Of a DNA stretch of 64,000 bases, positions 47,188 through 60,660 are shown in pieces. Source of the DNA: Antennarius striatus (lineage: Eukaryota; Chordata; Actinopteri; Lophiiformes; Antennariidae); NCBI RefSeq assembly GCF_040054535.1, contig NC_090792.1, forward strand, positions 1,445,001-1,509,000, in the 5' to 3' direction. The first letter of the stretch is position 1; each line of letters starts with the position of its first letter. The position numbers and the translations under genes were made by a program. The notes below the pieces were generated by a model. That model had not been told where the DNA came from. It did not search any database and worked only from the letters and a program-made list of their open reading frames with translations.

Positions 47188-48140
47188 TTATTGAACATGG
47201 CAACGGTCAGAGACTAAGACTGATGCAATACCAGCGGTAGCTCCTATAGCTGCACCAATTGCAGCTCCAGCTGCCAGTCCAATGGGACCTCCAACAGCCC
47301 CAACAACTAATCCAACACCTGCACCAATACCTGTTGATACAAGTATTATATTAGATTTAATAAATGCATTTGATTTTTCAGCTTTAGTTCTAGCTGCATC
47401 CTCATATCTCACAATGACCTCCTTCTCCACTCTGTGGAAGGTCCCCCCCTGTTGATATTTGGCTCTCAGATCTTTCAATTCTTTCTGCCTCATTGCATTC
47501 ATCTCCTTTAGCAGTCGCTCTTTCTCCTTCTCTATGGCTGCCTCTGCTCTCATGAACATTTCATTTGTGTAGTGCTTCCCATCATTAGCCATCGTCATCT
47601 TGTCAATTTTGTTTAGTAGCTCACTGGTTTGTTCAGGATCCTTTATTTCATTGTTGAAGACATGGTATCGATTGTGGCACTTCCTAATAAAGGCTGTCAT
47701 GTCAGAACTCTCAGATATGTAGCTTTCTATTGTCTGGTTCTTCAGTTGATCCCCATGTGTGAACAACACCATTGTGTAATTGGATGCATCATCTCCAAAT
47801 GTAGTCTGTATCATCTTGATGGTTTCTTTCTCCTCCTGGGTGAATCGACCCAGTTGGAGGACTACCAGGAAGGCATGAGGACCAGGAGAAGACAGAGAGA
47901 TGCACATCTTAATCCGCATCAACACTTCTGCTTGTGTGAAATTAGTATCAAACAACCCTGGAGTGTCGATAACAGCGACAGGACGATCACCAACATGTCC
48001 TTTGGCTTTTTGGCATTCCGACGTCAGGGAAGTTGGAGACAGCTCTGACTCAAAGGCTTCTCTGCCAAGGATGGTGTTTCCTGCAGCACTCTTCCCTACT
48101 CCTGTCTTCCCAACAAGAACAATCCTCCTTTCAAATGGAT
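47188..48140 (-). CDS. GIMAP-family GTPase, main exon with hydrophobic C-terminus
   Basis: Open from an acceptor (gccacag) at 48140 to TAA at 47188-47190. It begins DPFERRIVLVGKTGVGKSAAGN (G1 in GKTGVGKSA), with G3 VIDTPGLFDTN, signature RFTQEEKETIKMIQTTFG and G4-like FTHGDQ. A coiled region rich in Glu/Lys is followed by a Gly/Ala-rich hydrophobic stretch of about 45 residues with repeated GxxxG spacing (GAGVGLVVGAVGG onward), probably a membrane anchor. The last residues are SDRCHVQ. The first ATG inside the exon (47955) lies after G3, so the true start must be in an upstream exon that I could not identify. A (GT)n tract starts 8 bp past the stop codon. Confidence 0.85.
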
Positions 48141-48436
48141 CTGTGGCAAATACATAAATACACCTTTCAACATGTATTACTGTGTTTCACACTTCATGTG
48201 GGGGAAAAAAAGTGTCACATAACTACATTTTTGAAGGCGAGTGATCTGAGATAATTAGCATGATAAACTATGTGTAATCACACTCGGGTCATCAGAATTT
48301 GATAAATGAAACCACACATCCAGAGCAGACAATCCATGGACAAACACACATTATGCCTACAAAGACAGTCAGAATCAAAGAGAAATGACTCAAACTAAAG
48401 GTTAACACTCTTCTCCAAAAGCTTGACGTTGTAATC

Positions 48437-49388
<952 letters not shown>

Positions 49389-50048
49389 CATACATGAACA
49401 CGTAATCTATACCTCATATTGTTTTATTGAACCCTGTCTCACAATATAGCCCTTTTTTTGTTTCCAGTGGCCCTAATCCTCCTATGTAAATCATGCAGAC
49501 AAATATATATATAGAGTGTACTATCCAGCTGCTCTATATTGTGAGACAGAAGCCAGAATTCTGACTTAGATCTCAGAACCCGCTGAAGCAGTGGTTCAAA
49601 AACAACCCCTACCAAGTGTGTGGTGTCATTCAGAGTGCCGTGTCAAAGGCAACGTCACAAACTGGTCCTACTCTCTAGCATTCCTGTTCTTGTGATTACG
49701 TTGTGCTGGTTTTGCTTGTTTTCCCACACCCCACAGACGAAGAGTACTGCAGGGAGGGCGAGTTTTGCAAATTTACTCAGTGTTTATGAAGATGAACAAT
49801 TTGGCAGGAAAACAATTATCATGGTGTCACAAAGATGGCAGAAGTAAAGGAAAAGCTACTGTTCAACTATAAATCGATCCATTCACATGTTTTAACAGCA
49901 TTAAACAACTTAACAGTCTATACTTCTGACTATGAAACTGGGTATATACAGGATGGTGCACTCCATCTAGTCACAAGACACCAATCATAGGGTCTGAAGA
50001 TGATTTTAAGAGATTAAAAATAGTCAATTTTGTCTTGTTTAAATTAAT
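49389..50048. other. No recognisable gene
   Basis: No coding or repeat signature beyond AT-rich words. Confidence 0.4.
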
Positions 50049-50049
50049 A

Positions 50050-50148
50050 CAGTAATCCCTCGCGCATTCGCGCATCAACACACACGACTTTTTACAGATT
50101 TTTAGTGGGTAGTCACATGATACCTACTAATGAGGGCGCAATGTATAA
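50050..50148. mobile_element. TA-flanked MITE, short deletion copy D
   Basis: TA-CAGTAATCCCTCGCGCATTC start and TTTTTAGTGGGTAGTCACAT match copies A-C; the middle is missing. Confidence 0.65.
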
Positions 50149-51430
50149 CCATAAAAGTACAGTTCTATAATCTGGAAGCTGTTTTCTTTTCCTTAGTCCC
50201 GTCAGTCATCTACTTAGACTCTATTAGAAAACAATAATTCTATGAATCAATACAGTGTATCAAAAACTACTGTGATATCACTAATTGTTATAACAGCTAA
50301 TGTTAGCTTCTTACGTCATTGCAATAGAAAATATTATTCTTCGATCATGTTACAGATACATGTTAAAGGGATTTTGATAGTAACCCGGACCGTGAACACA
50401 TTTAATGTAGCCTGAAAGTAAAATATGCTGAATGTAACCAAGCTATTGATGTAACGTAACGTAATGTGCCAAAGCAGTCATGGCTTACCTGCCTATTCAT
50501 GTATCACTCATGGAAGACTTTCAGGAATGTGGCAGAAATATGTCGTCAAGTGAACAAAATGATTTATAAGCTGGCTTATAGAACAATAGAAAATATTAAT
50601 GTCATACGGCACAAAAAATCATCGTTAGTGTCATAAGTCAATACGGAATTGGCTGACAACCCCCTACAAAATACAAATTCGAGGTTCAAGTGTAACACAT
50701 GTAAATCTAAATTGACATATTACATTATTACATTACATTATTTACACATTAAAGTGGAAGGATGGTCAAATATAATACGAGAACAATAAATAGATGATGT
50801 GTTACCTGGACTGAAAGCCTTATTCATGTTGAACGGACTAAGCTGTTGCTATTGTTCAAACAAATGCCTTGTGATTTGTACTTCCTAACATGTTACTTTA
50901 CTTTTCTTATACTCTCATGGGCGTTCCCTGACTCTGCTAAACTGGCTTTTTGGAATGTTCAAAGAAGGAAGTATAAAATACTTATTACTTGTTCCAAAAG
51001 TATTTCATAAAATAAACTGTCTAATAATTTGATTGTCTTCTAAATCCAAGTTTGCTATCTAAATTCCACTTGTTTGCAACAGAGAGGATTCAGAGAGGAG
51101 TCTAAACCAAGGAAATAAAGAGCAGAGGGCTAGGGTTAGGATGCTATGAGATAGACTCACAAACTAAGAAATGAATGTGGAAGCATTTTTATTCATATGT
51201 TCCTGTCAGCAAATCATTATAATCATGTTTAATCATTTTCAGTATATAAATAAACATATTCAATAATTAATTTTTTGTTTCACAAATCTTTCACAGCATT
51301 CGGATTACATACCCAATCTTCAGTAGATAGTTACTAAGGATTGGGTGTGATCAGCTATGGAAAATTGCCATCTTTGTGAGTCACAATCAAGAGCCAGTAA
51401 ACAGGTTTTATATATAGATTTTTATGTGCT
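50149..51430. other. No recognisable gene
   Basis: AT-rich sequence with short CATTATTACATTACATTA words near 50720; no exon found. Confidence 0.4.
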
Positions 51431-51433
51431 CAT

Positions 51434-52068
51434 TGTGACAGAACCAACCCTGCTTTCTCTGGGGTTTGGGTCCTATAACCAGCAGCAAGCTCTGGGATCC
51501 TGAGTTGGCTGCGGAGAGGAGGGGATAGCCACCATGGCACGCCCTCGGAATCTCAGCTCCAGTTTTTTGCCTGGCCCAGAACCTGTTCCTGCTCCAAACC
51601 CAGCTTTCAAGTCGGACCCCAGCCTGCTTCCGAGTCGGCACCCCAGCCTGCTTCCGAGTTGGCACCCTAGCCTGTCTCTGCACCCAGACCCCAGCCGGTT
51701 ACCACACCTGGATCCCAGACGGTTCCTGAACTGTTCCCGACCCTGGGCCTGAACTCCATTTGGTCCAGGACCCCAATCCTGGTGATCTGCTGTGCTGGGG
51801 TGTAGCAGGATTTGAGACAGAACTTGTGACCGGTGCCTCTTCTCCACACTTGTTGCTTGTCTCCATATCTAGACTTGATCAGTCTGATTAGCCTGAGGCT
51901 TTTTAAGCCGGGTTCTGTCTTGGGTCTGTGCCAGATTATTTTGTACCGCTGCCTACGTCTTGTTTTGATCCTTGCCTGTGCCTAAAGTTTGGTTTTCCGA
52001 TTAAACCATGGATAAAAGCTTCTCCACCCTTGTCCCGCCTTTGGGTCACAATCCGGCTCGTTGTGACA
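51434..52068 (+). mobile_element. Solo-LTR-like element, longer relative of 477-788
   Basis: Begins TGTGACAGAACC and ends CTCGTTGTGACA. Shares GATTAGCCTGAGGCTTTTTA and CTGTGCCAGATTATTTTGTA with 477-788. It holds a short 24-bp tandem (CCAGCCTGCTTCCGAGT...), read in one frame as a KQAGVPTR-like repeat. No clear target duplication. Confidence 0.6.
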
Positions 52069-52102
52069 TATATGGGCGACCAAAACATCTGAAAAGTGAC
52101 TT

Positions 52103-52725
52103 ATGTGCGGAATGATGCACAGACGAATGCCTCTTCACAGTTCTCGGTCAGATGACAGATTACCAGCCGTTATCCCAAAACTTAAGCCCACAAGCAAAAA
52201 TGAGTCGAAACAAACATTTTTGGCCAGCTTCTTTAGAAAGGGGAAAAGGTCCAATGAGGAGACAGAAGAGCCTAGGATTTCCAAGAACATAAAATCTGCA
52301 TTTAAAGGGCAACATCATGAGTCCTACTTGGAATAAGGTTTATCCCTACAGATGAATCACATGCGCCAAGCCCGCTCTGTGTAATATGTGGCGACAAACC
52401 ATGAGTCAATGAAGCCTTCAAAGCTGCTTTGGTTCCTCTTTGGGCTAACACCATCACTAAGCATATTGAGAATATCATAGAAGATATTAAGAAGCAGTTG
52501 GAGAAGATAAATGAGTCACCGTAGTACGCAATCCAGGTTGACAAATCTACAATCTACTGATGTTGATAACAAGGCAACACAACTTGTTTACGTGTGATGT
52601 ATATATCAGGAGGATATTTTATGTGCACTATTTTTGCCAACCAACACCACAGCTGCAGAACTATTCAAGTCTGTCTATCAGGGGACTAAATGAGTATTTC
52701 TCCTACGTTGAATGCACTGACTGTA
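52103..52725 (+). pseudogene. ZBED/hAT transposase-derived relic
   Basis: Pieces of a ZBED5/FAM200-like domesticated hAT transposase: GFIPTDESHAPSPLCVICGD (zinc finger start), stop, then ITKHIENIIEDIKKQLEKIN, ESP-stop-YAIQVD, LVYV, and LPTNTTAAELFKS. At least four in-frame stops and one internal deletion (the link from the zinc finger to the ENII segment is missing). Dead. Confidence 0.75.
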
Positions 52726-53199
52726 AGTCACTACATTACCAAAATAAACCCCAGTCACTTGAATCGACTTTTTTTTATCATAGTTGTTTCTTATTAGAAA
52801 GGATTTTAAAATAAATGTTGATGTTTACATTTGACATAAGACCCCGTCACCAGGACGGCTGCGTCATTAACGATTATCGTGGCGCAAAAAAGGGTGGGGA
52901 CCGCATCTGTAGACGACAGGTGAACACCAACCACATCCAATTGTCTCGCTAGTGGCGATGCCCCATGTGGCGAAACTGAGGAATTGACTCCAGATAGAAT
53001 CATCCATCAAATAACTGAAAAGGGCTCCTCACAAAAACAAAGGAATTAAAACACTTAATGTGACAATACATTCATGGGTGAGACATCCATAAATAAGTGT
53101 TTAACTATATGACAATGGACAGAAAGTAGACTGCTGTAAACAAAGTTGTACATCCTAACTTAATAATGATATCTGAAGTACACATTCTCAAGCAGAATT

Positions 53200-53205
53200 T
53201 TTATT
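53200..53205 (-). terminator. Polyadenylation signal of SLC7-like gene
   Basis: AATAAA on the minus strand, about 80 bp downstream of the stop codon at 53286. The distance suits a short 3' UTR. Confidence 0.5.
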
Positions 53206-53285
53206 TGCAGGTTGGAACATAAAGAAACAATTAACACTTAAAACAAACAATTTCAAAGGTACAGCTGTAGTTAGCAAACTATTAG

Positions 53286-56200
53286 CTATTTCTCTTCTGG
53301 GGCAACCTCCAAAAGTATCTGCAGGTACTGAGTTGGCTTAGTCAAAAGTCCTGAACAGAGGTGATAATGTATGAAGGGTATATAGATGATAGCACCACTT
53401 AAGATAAGAGAGATCACATAGAGATATTCAGTCTGAGGATTGTCTATGATGGGTGCTAGAACAAGCAATATCGCAGCAATGACAACTATTATGGGGACTA
53501 AAATGGGGACCTGTGGAGAGAAGAACACATTAGACAAGTTGATTCGCATTGTGCTTATTTTGTAGTGTGTTTCACACTGACCTTATATGATTTGTGGAGG
53601 TTTGGCTTCTTGATCTTCAGGTAGAGAAGTCCAGAGATGGTTATACCATAGAAAAACCAGGCAGTAAAACTAACAACCACAAAGAAGTGTCGGATAAGTA
53701 CAAACAGGCTATCTATCCTTTGTTTAAGCAATTAAAGAGAAATGAAGCTCAAAATGCACAGTGCAGGCCCAGCATTCACCTGAAGTAGTTAACAATACTC
53801 TGTAAATCTCCAGGGATCAACACCAGCAGAGAGACGAGAGCAGTGAACAACAGCGCCGGGGATGGTGTCAGTCTCTCGACATGAACCATGGAGAGTATAT
53901 CTGGCTGTAGAAGAAACATCAGTCTTCTGAAATGCTTTGACCACCTTGTAGTGGAAAATCAGACAAACAGTATATTTTGAGAGGCTCTTACCATGTGTCC
54001 TTCTCTGGCAGCAACAAAACACATGCGGCCTCCGGAGAAAAATGTTCCATTCAATGTACCAACAGCAGACAATGCTGCAGCCACTGACATGATCCAGCCC
54101 CAGTTTCCAAAGACCTTGTTTCTGTTTAAAAAAAAAGAAAAGAAGGTTCCTAGTGTCACATAGCATGATTGGCTTTCAAAAACCCCAAAAAGAGCGTGGT
54201 ATATCATGGGGTTTGTTTAGGGTTAGAGGTCTTGTACTGTAATTCCTATATTCCAGTGACATTATTATTCCTATTCCCAGAAAGCTATAAGTGAGCCTCA
54301 TCTGTGAGTTCTGTCCTAGGATGCCTCCTGGCCTCAGTGGAGGAAGTGGGAGAGACAAGGATAATGGCCAAGTTGTCATCTATGACGGAGAACAATTCCC
54401 GTCATGGATGACAACTTCACAATATGTGAAGGGATGCTATCGCAGGTCTTTCCTTCCTGCAGCTGTCAGACTGTATAACTAGCACCTCTCCCAGTTGACC
54501 ACAAACTGACAACCACTTAGGCAATCTGGATGACAATCTATTCTTTCATCATCTCTAAATGCTGCTGCTGTGATCATGAAAATTTCCCCATTTTAGGATG
54601 AATAACGGATTATCTTATTTTATCTTATCTCAAAAAATAATTACATTCTGAACCTGTACCTAATTATAGAAGAACTTTTGATATTAAAGTGATTTGATAA
54701 CTACTTTAAAAAGGCAATGAAGTTTTGTCTCTATATTTATATTTTGGATTCTGCTTGTTTATGATAATAGTACTAGATATTAGATATCTCATTTTAGATA
54801 TGAACAAGTTTAATCTAAAAAAGGACAAACACACCTTTTGGCAGGGAACCATTAATGTAAGAACCTGTAAATGTGAAAGTATTGTAAACTGGCAGACTGT
54901 GTGACACAATGCATATGAAATGTCTGCAAGCGGTTTGTCAACGGACTGAACGAGAGTGAAGGTGAAATAAAGGTGAAGATGAAATCCTGAAAGGATGGTG
55001 TGTAGCACGCAGTGGAGTGAAAGATGTTCAGGCAAGAGTGACTGTGGTCTCGGCTCCACATGTCACACTGGTCGATGTCCAACACATCTTTGAAGGTAGA
55101 TTAACATTGGTGACGGTCAAGATAAATGGCTTCAAACTGGCAATTTACAGCGTCTATTGCCCAACGGAGGCAACTGATAAGTAGCACCAAAGAAGCTTTC
55201 TACCGAACCCTTGGTAAAGCTATTCTCAAGGTCAAAACAAACCATCCATCATATAAAGTTAATGCTGCTGGCAATTTCATGTCACCATTGGTCATGAGTA
55301 TGATCCTTCTAGCTGGAAATAAGTTGGCCCCTATCAAGATCAAAATCAAACAAGCTTTAGTGGCTCAAACCTCATTGAAACAGCAGAAGACACGTCCCTG
55401 TAAAATTATTAATACCATAATTGAGGCAAAATCAGATGAACATAGATGGCCAGATTGTTCTGTCATGACTTGACCAAGACTGGTGGGGAATCCAAAAGCA
55501 TGACAGAAAAGCAGGTGGGTCAAGGCTCTCAAAAAGTTTAATTTGACAAGCAGGGTTCTGGTGCCGGCTAAATCAAACCAACAACCAGACGAATCAGATG
55601 AACGTCAGGCGAACGGGCAGAATACAGGAATCAGGCTGGGTCAGGTACAAGAGTAATTAGTCCAGGTAGACAAGGGGGACAGCAAAAGGCAGGGTCTGGG
55701 GAGCAAGCAGAATCAAAGCAGGGTCAAACATCAATTAAGATACACAGGCTGGAGAGTCAGGGCGAAGACAAATATCTGGCAGAGGATCTATGGAGGATTG
55801 TAGCTAATTAGGGTATGGCTGCAGGTGAGTGAGGAGAAGGCAAGTGCAGGTAATGAACTGATTGCAAGTGGGGCAGGACAGGGCAGGATCTGAAATGACA
55901 CGATATACAGTAGTAGAAACGTCAAAACAAGCAAGATACTTAATGCCAAGAGGTGTGACAAAAATTCGATGAATTTTTGGTCTGTTTAGCATTTTCAATA
56001 CTTTTTTTATAAGCAGTTTTTAGATAGGAGAAAGCAATTCCAACAGTCTGGGCCCATCTGCCAGAATGTGACATCATCACCAGGCACTCTCCTACCCCCA
56101 GGTTACTGCTACTGCAGGGGAGGACATGAGCTCTTTCGGAGTCATCACTGTCAGGTAGCTCACATTCACCAACAGATATAGGCCAGTCACCAGGGAAACA

Positions 56201-57557
56201 CCTATGACCACAGCCCTGAGGAGGTTGACCTGTAAGACAAACAGCGTGTTAGTGTTCTAGTCAATATGTGAAAATGTGGAGCAAAACTAAATATACCTGG
56301 GTGTCAAAATACAGCAGCAGGATGAGCATGCGTGGTCCTCACTACATTGATTTAAATAATGTTATGTTTCTTTGAAAATGATAATAATAAATTCAAATAT
56401 GTTTCAAATATGAATGGAATGTTTTATACTATTCAATTTACAAGATCATGGCTTTGTGCCTTTACGAAAACTATTTGAAGTTAATTCCCCAAGAAAATAT
56501 TTTAAAAGTATGAAACTGTGACACAATAAACAATTAACAATAAATTCTGACATTTGTATGAATTAATTGCTGCATTAATATGCAACACTGTACAAATACA
56601 CAAACGCCTCTGTGGGATCATGTGAGCTTGTTTCTATCACATTCAAATAAACCACAATAATGATTTCCACCCTTTCCTACTCATTTCAACCATGACTGAA
56701 GTAAACATAATTACTATCCTGTATTTGTTTTAGAAGTGGCATATATTGTATCACCATGTCATGGTTCACAACAGTATCTGCTATAATGTCAGACTTCATG
56801 TGGTCTTTTCTTGTTTCCTGTCGGTGCGTCATCTGCAGAGGTTCAAACACACGTCTGGTCCATTAACGGCAATGATAAGAAGACTATTTAGTGTGGACAC
56901 ATTCAATCTCTTACACTCAGCAGGAAAGATATGATTCCCCAGAGGTACAGAAATAAACCCGACTCAACTGCACCCAAAAAACCGTACCTTGGTCCTGCAT
57001 TTCTGAAAAATTCAATTTTTAAAAAATATTTTTAGATAGATCTGCATTCCTGACGGAACAAAGCTCAGGAAACTCAGGACTCTCCAGGTGAGCCTGGGTA
57101 TCTTTCAGACATCAATAAATCTGATCCAGTCATACTTCTTGAGACAAGTTAATCTACGTTTCGTCATCATCTTCTTCCTGGACTCTAGCAACACAGATTA
57201 GAACATATAACATAAAGACACTCTAGTTGCTGTTCACTCTTCCTAATCGAACGCCCAGATTAAAGTAAAAGTATAAAACTTTGAACTGGTAGAACATTTT
57301 CTAACAAGAGGCGCTGGCAACCATCCAATCTGTTTCACTTAAAGTTGGTACGAAGTCCATTCAAAGTTCATTTCAGGCTTACATTTTAACTACTCATAAA
57401 CTATCTGGACATGATTATTCACGTTTGAGGCAATTATAACTGTGTAATAAAGCAATAACTGTTCGTTTGCATTTCTCAAGCACATTTATGAGTTGCAAAG
57501 TTTGAGACAACAAGGTGATCGAAGAGAGAACTCTTGATGTGGAAGCAGATGGGATGC

Positions 57558-57652
<95 letters not shown>

Positions 57653-57767
57653 AATGATTGATGACTGCACAACAAAGTACTTTAAAATACAATAAGAAAT
57701 ATTCAAATACATGCAGGGTGGCAGTAGCTCAATCCAATGGGTCTTGGGCTGGGGGATAAATGAAGGA

Positions 57768-57806
<39 letters not shown>

Positions 57807-58692
57807 AGGTATTATTATTACATGATCTTTAATGAAATTCCATGTTTGGTAGATTGCACAATTGGTACAATCTGTAGGTAAACAATCTCTAACTTAGTGT
57901 TTATGAAATATTCTTGCAAAAAACAGTAATACTTTCAATATATCTCTTTTGACAATTAATTCTTACTTGTGGATTTTTCAACTCTTCGGTTATATAATTC
58001 AGAGTGTTCCAGCCGCCATAGGACCACAAGCCCTGATAGAAAGCAATGCCAAACTGGCTGATGCCAAAATTTGTTCCCTCAAATGAGTTATGAAAGTTTT
58101 CGGTGTTGCCCAGGAACAGCATCACAACACCTCCCATTACAATCACTGTCAGTGCCAGCAATTTCATTGCCATGGAAACCATTTGGACGATGGTAGCCAG
58201 CCGAACGCTGAGACAGTTAACTGCAGTGAACACTACTATACACCCAGCAGCTATGCACTTTATCAATACTGGAGGAGGGACGCAATCACCATAAAAAGGT
58301 GCCAGAACATTTTCAGCAATAGCCAGAGCAACTCCAGTGGCACTGGCAGGCCTCACGATAGCAGTGTAGCTGAAGGTGAACATGAATGCTACCACATTTC
58401 CTGATGTTTTCAGAATGTAGTTAAACTCTCCTCCAGACTCTGGTATGGTTGCCCCCAGTTCAGCGTAGCAGAGGCCCGCCAGAATGGCCAGCAATCCACA
58501 GGAAGCCCATATGAAAAAGCTGGCACCAGGGCTGCCGACAGCAGATAACACAAACTGGGGGGTTATAAAAATCCCAGATCCTATCATGGTTCCAGCGATG
58601 AAAGACACAGCTCCTATAAGCCCCACTTCCCTTTTCAGATTCAAACTTTGTTGATCACTCTGCATTGTTTTGAAGCTGCTCCTCAAATGCAT
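53286..58692 (-). CDS. SLC7-family amino acid transporter light chain (b0,+AT/LAT-like)
   Basis: Exons: 58692-57967, 56229-56096, 54121-53992, 53904-53780, 53669-53582, 53510-53286 (TAG), all GT-AG, phases closing to 475 aa. About 12 hydrophobic helices. TM1 carries the substrate-binding GSGIF at 38-42; IWASCGLLA and YAELG follow in the next helices. Cys137 in YGDC sits where light chains bond to their SLC3 heavy chain. Later come [29 protein letters not shown] and LAPI. SLC7A9 and SLC7A13 both match parts, so no symbol is given. Such proteins exchange cationic and neutral amino acids at the plasma membrane. Odd: one 726-nt exon codes for TM1-TM6, although human SLC7A9 has many exons. Start could be Met1 or Met10. 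AATAAA lies at 53205-53200, about 80 bp past the stop. Confidence 0.92.
54295..54640 (+). mobile_element. L2-like LINE 3' fragment in SLC7 intron 2
   Basis: Encodes [17 protein letters not shown] and [19 protein letters not shown] plus stop, then a tail GGATGAATAACGGATTATCT. Terminal part of an L2-type ORF2. Confidence 0.75.
55105..55450 (+). mobile_element. LINE endonuclease remnant in SLC7 intron 2
   Basis: Frameshifted AP-endonuclease domain: [45 protein letters not shown], then HEYDPSSWK in another frame and KSDEHRWPD. Several stops; nonfunctional. Confidence 0.7.
55461..55905. repeat. LTR-like dispersed repeat
   Basis: Runs from TGTCATGACTTG to GAAATGACA. Shares GGGAATCCAAAAGCATGACA and CAGGAATCAGGC with 28912-29130. 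No coding sequence and no certain target duplication. Confidence 0.55.
57559..57649. repeat. (TG)n microsatellite in SLC7 intron 1
   Basis: About 45 units. Confidence 0.97.
57766..57806. repeat. (TTA)n microsatellite in SLC7 intron 1
   Basis: About 13 trinucleotide units. Confidence 0.95.
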
Positions 58693-58979
58693 TCAAAATG
58701 CACACTAGCAGTGGGTCTGGTATGACCTGGGAGGAGGAAGGCAGACTGGGAGTGGTTCAACGTATATCAGCGTTATCAGTTATATCAGAGCAAGGTAAAA
58801 GAAGGACAGTTCTAGACTGACTGTTCCAGAGAGAGGAAGATAAAAAGAGATTTTTTTGATTTTTGAAAAAACATTAGTCACTTTTTTCCTTATAGTACCG
58901 CTAAAAAGGAAGAAAGTATCACTTTAAAATAAATAGATATATTAAAATGAGCCTAGATTACCAGAAATCCACCATTATT

Positions 58980-60660
58980 CTGAACCTGATTATCTTTTTG
59001 CACAGAAAAACCACATCAATGGTCAGGTCCTCCTCCACCTTCCTTCTCCTGGTCACATACACCGCCATCTTGGCTTGTCCTAAAACAAAGTTTAAAACCT
59101 GACTCAAATAATTCCTCCACGGAGTGTCAGTCCGATCCTCAGTTTGATTTTATTCAATGTTTTTACCATCAGCCTGTAGTTTCCCTGAAGCCTCCTCCAG
59201 GGTAGCAGAAGGTCTAGGCTCCATTTAAGGTCCAGAACAGTCTTTTTTAATCCGGTGCCAGTAAGAAGGCAGGAAATGAGTACTCACTGTGTGGCGGAAA
59301 GTTCCCCTACTTAAAACCTTTTAAAAGCAGGCACTTGTGTCCTGTTAGTCTCTGCCTCCAGTGGTCCAGTGGTTGTTGTGTGACCCTCGTGGATCTTAAT
59401 TCCAGCCGAGCAGCCAATCCAGCAGGGTCTTTAAGCTGAGGTCCAACCAGCTCTACCACCTGTCCCAGTGTGAGGACTCCTGTAACCTGCAGCCTTCTGG
59501 ACAGCGATGTACCTCCCCAGCCGGGATCACCCAGGATGGACCCCCATAGGACGGGTTCTCGCAGAACCCATCCTATGGGGGTTCATGAACAATGAACTCG
59601 CCTGCTTCTGTCTTTGCTTTGTCAGCAGTTTCCAGACACTGAAAACACTTTTATAAAAACCAGGCAGAGATGATGTGCTCACAATACTGGTGTTCATTAA
59701 AAACGAGTTAAAATCCACCCCCAGGTTGTTAAAATATTTCAGAATGCACTGGGCCAGAGGTCTCCACAGTGTGTCTTTTGGTCTAGTTAAAAGTTTTTGA
59801 AGGAACTGAAGCCAGAAAGCAGCCCTCCTACTGCCCCCCCCCCCCCCCCCCAGGAAATAAGAAGTCACTCAGTGGAACCCAATGCATTTTGTCCCTAAAG
59901 AAATCTGTTGAAACCCTCTGTACCTGAGACAGGAGAGAGACTGGGGGGGTCGACACAGGGCAGCCAGTGCCACAGGGTAGACGAGATGAGACCTTTGACC
60001 TTCTTTGACCTTCTTAAGGACCTTGTCCCAGTTTTTCCTCGTGTAGGTCTCATCACCATGGAACATTCCCAGGTACTTCAGGCCTCCCCTTATCCAGACT
60101 AGACTACCTGGGAGCCTGAGCTGATCCTCCAGCCCCTCCCCTAACACAACAGCCTCACTCTTCCCCCAGTTCACCTTCGCAGAAGGAATCAAAATCATTA
60201 ACAGCTACAGTTAAACTATCTGTGTCTTGCTGTGTATTTACTAAAACAATGAGTTCATCAGCGTACTTTGAAGGTAGGTCAAACTGAGGGAATCGAACAC
60301 CTTGGACATTGTGTCTCAGTTTATTGAGCAGAGGCTCAATGGCTACAGAGTAGAGCATCCCAGAGAGAGAGCACCCCTGCCTTATGAATGCTAAACGGAG
60401 AACTCGGACCACCATTTTTTTTCAGTACACTCACAATGTCACTGTAGGGAATTCGTATCAGAGCTATAAAACCTGGGTTGAACCCAAAAGCAGCCAGAGT
60501 TCGCCATTAGTACTGGTGTTCAACCCAGTCAAAAGCCTTTTCCTGGTCTATGGAGACGAGACCGACAGTTCTTTAGCTAACACTTCATTGTTAATGAATG
60601 GAGGTGCATTAGAACATCTTCAAGTAAAAATTGGTTAAAAAATTAGCGTGAAAGGCAGTC
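58980..60660 (-). mobile_element. Tx1/L1-like LINE remnant
   Basis: Minus-strand reverse transcriptase pieces: LVSIDQEKAFDWVEHQY then a stop, LAAFGFNPGFIALIRIPYSD, RQGCSLSGMLYSVAIEPLLN, YADELIVLV (a changed YADD box), KVNWGKSEAVVLGEG, GGLKYLGMFHGDE, and near 59060 AKMAVYVTRRRKVEEDLTI. Frames are broken in several places. It lies about 290 bp upstream of the SLC7-like start. Confidence 0.8.

Noticed and set aside
51408-51847. Minus-strand ORF with repeated GVPTRKQA/LGSRLG units
   Set aside because: It comes from a short tandem repeat inside an LTR-like element; no other coding signs.
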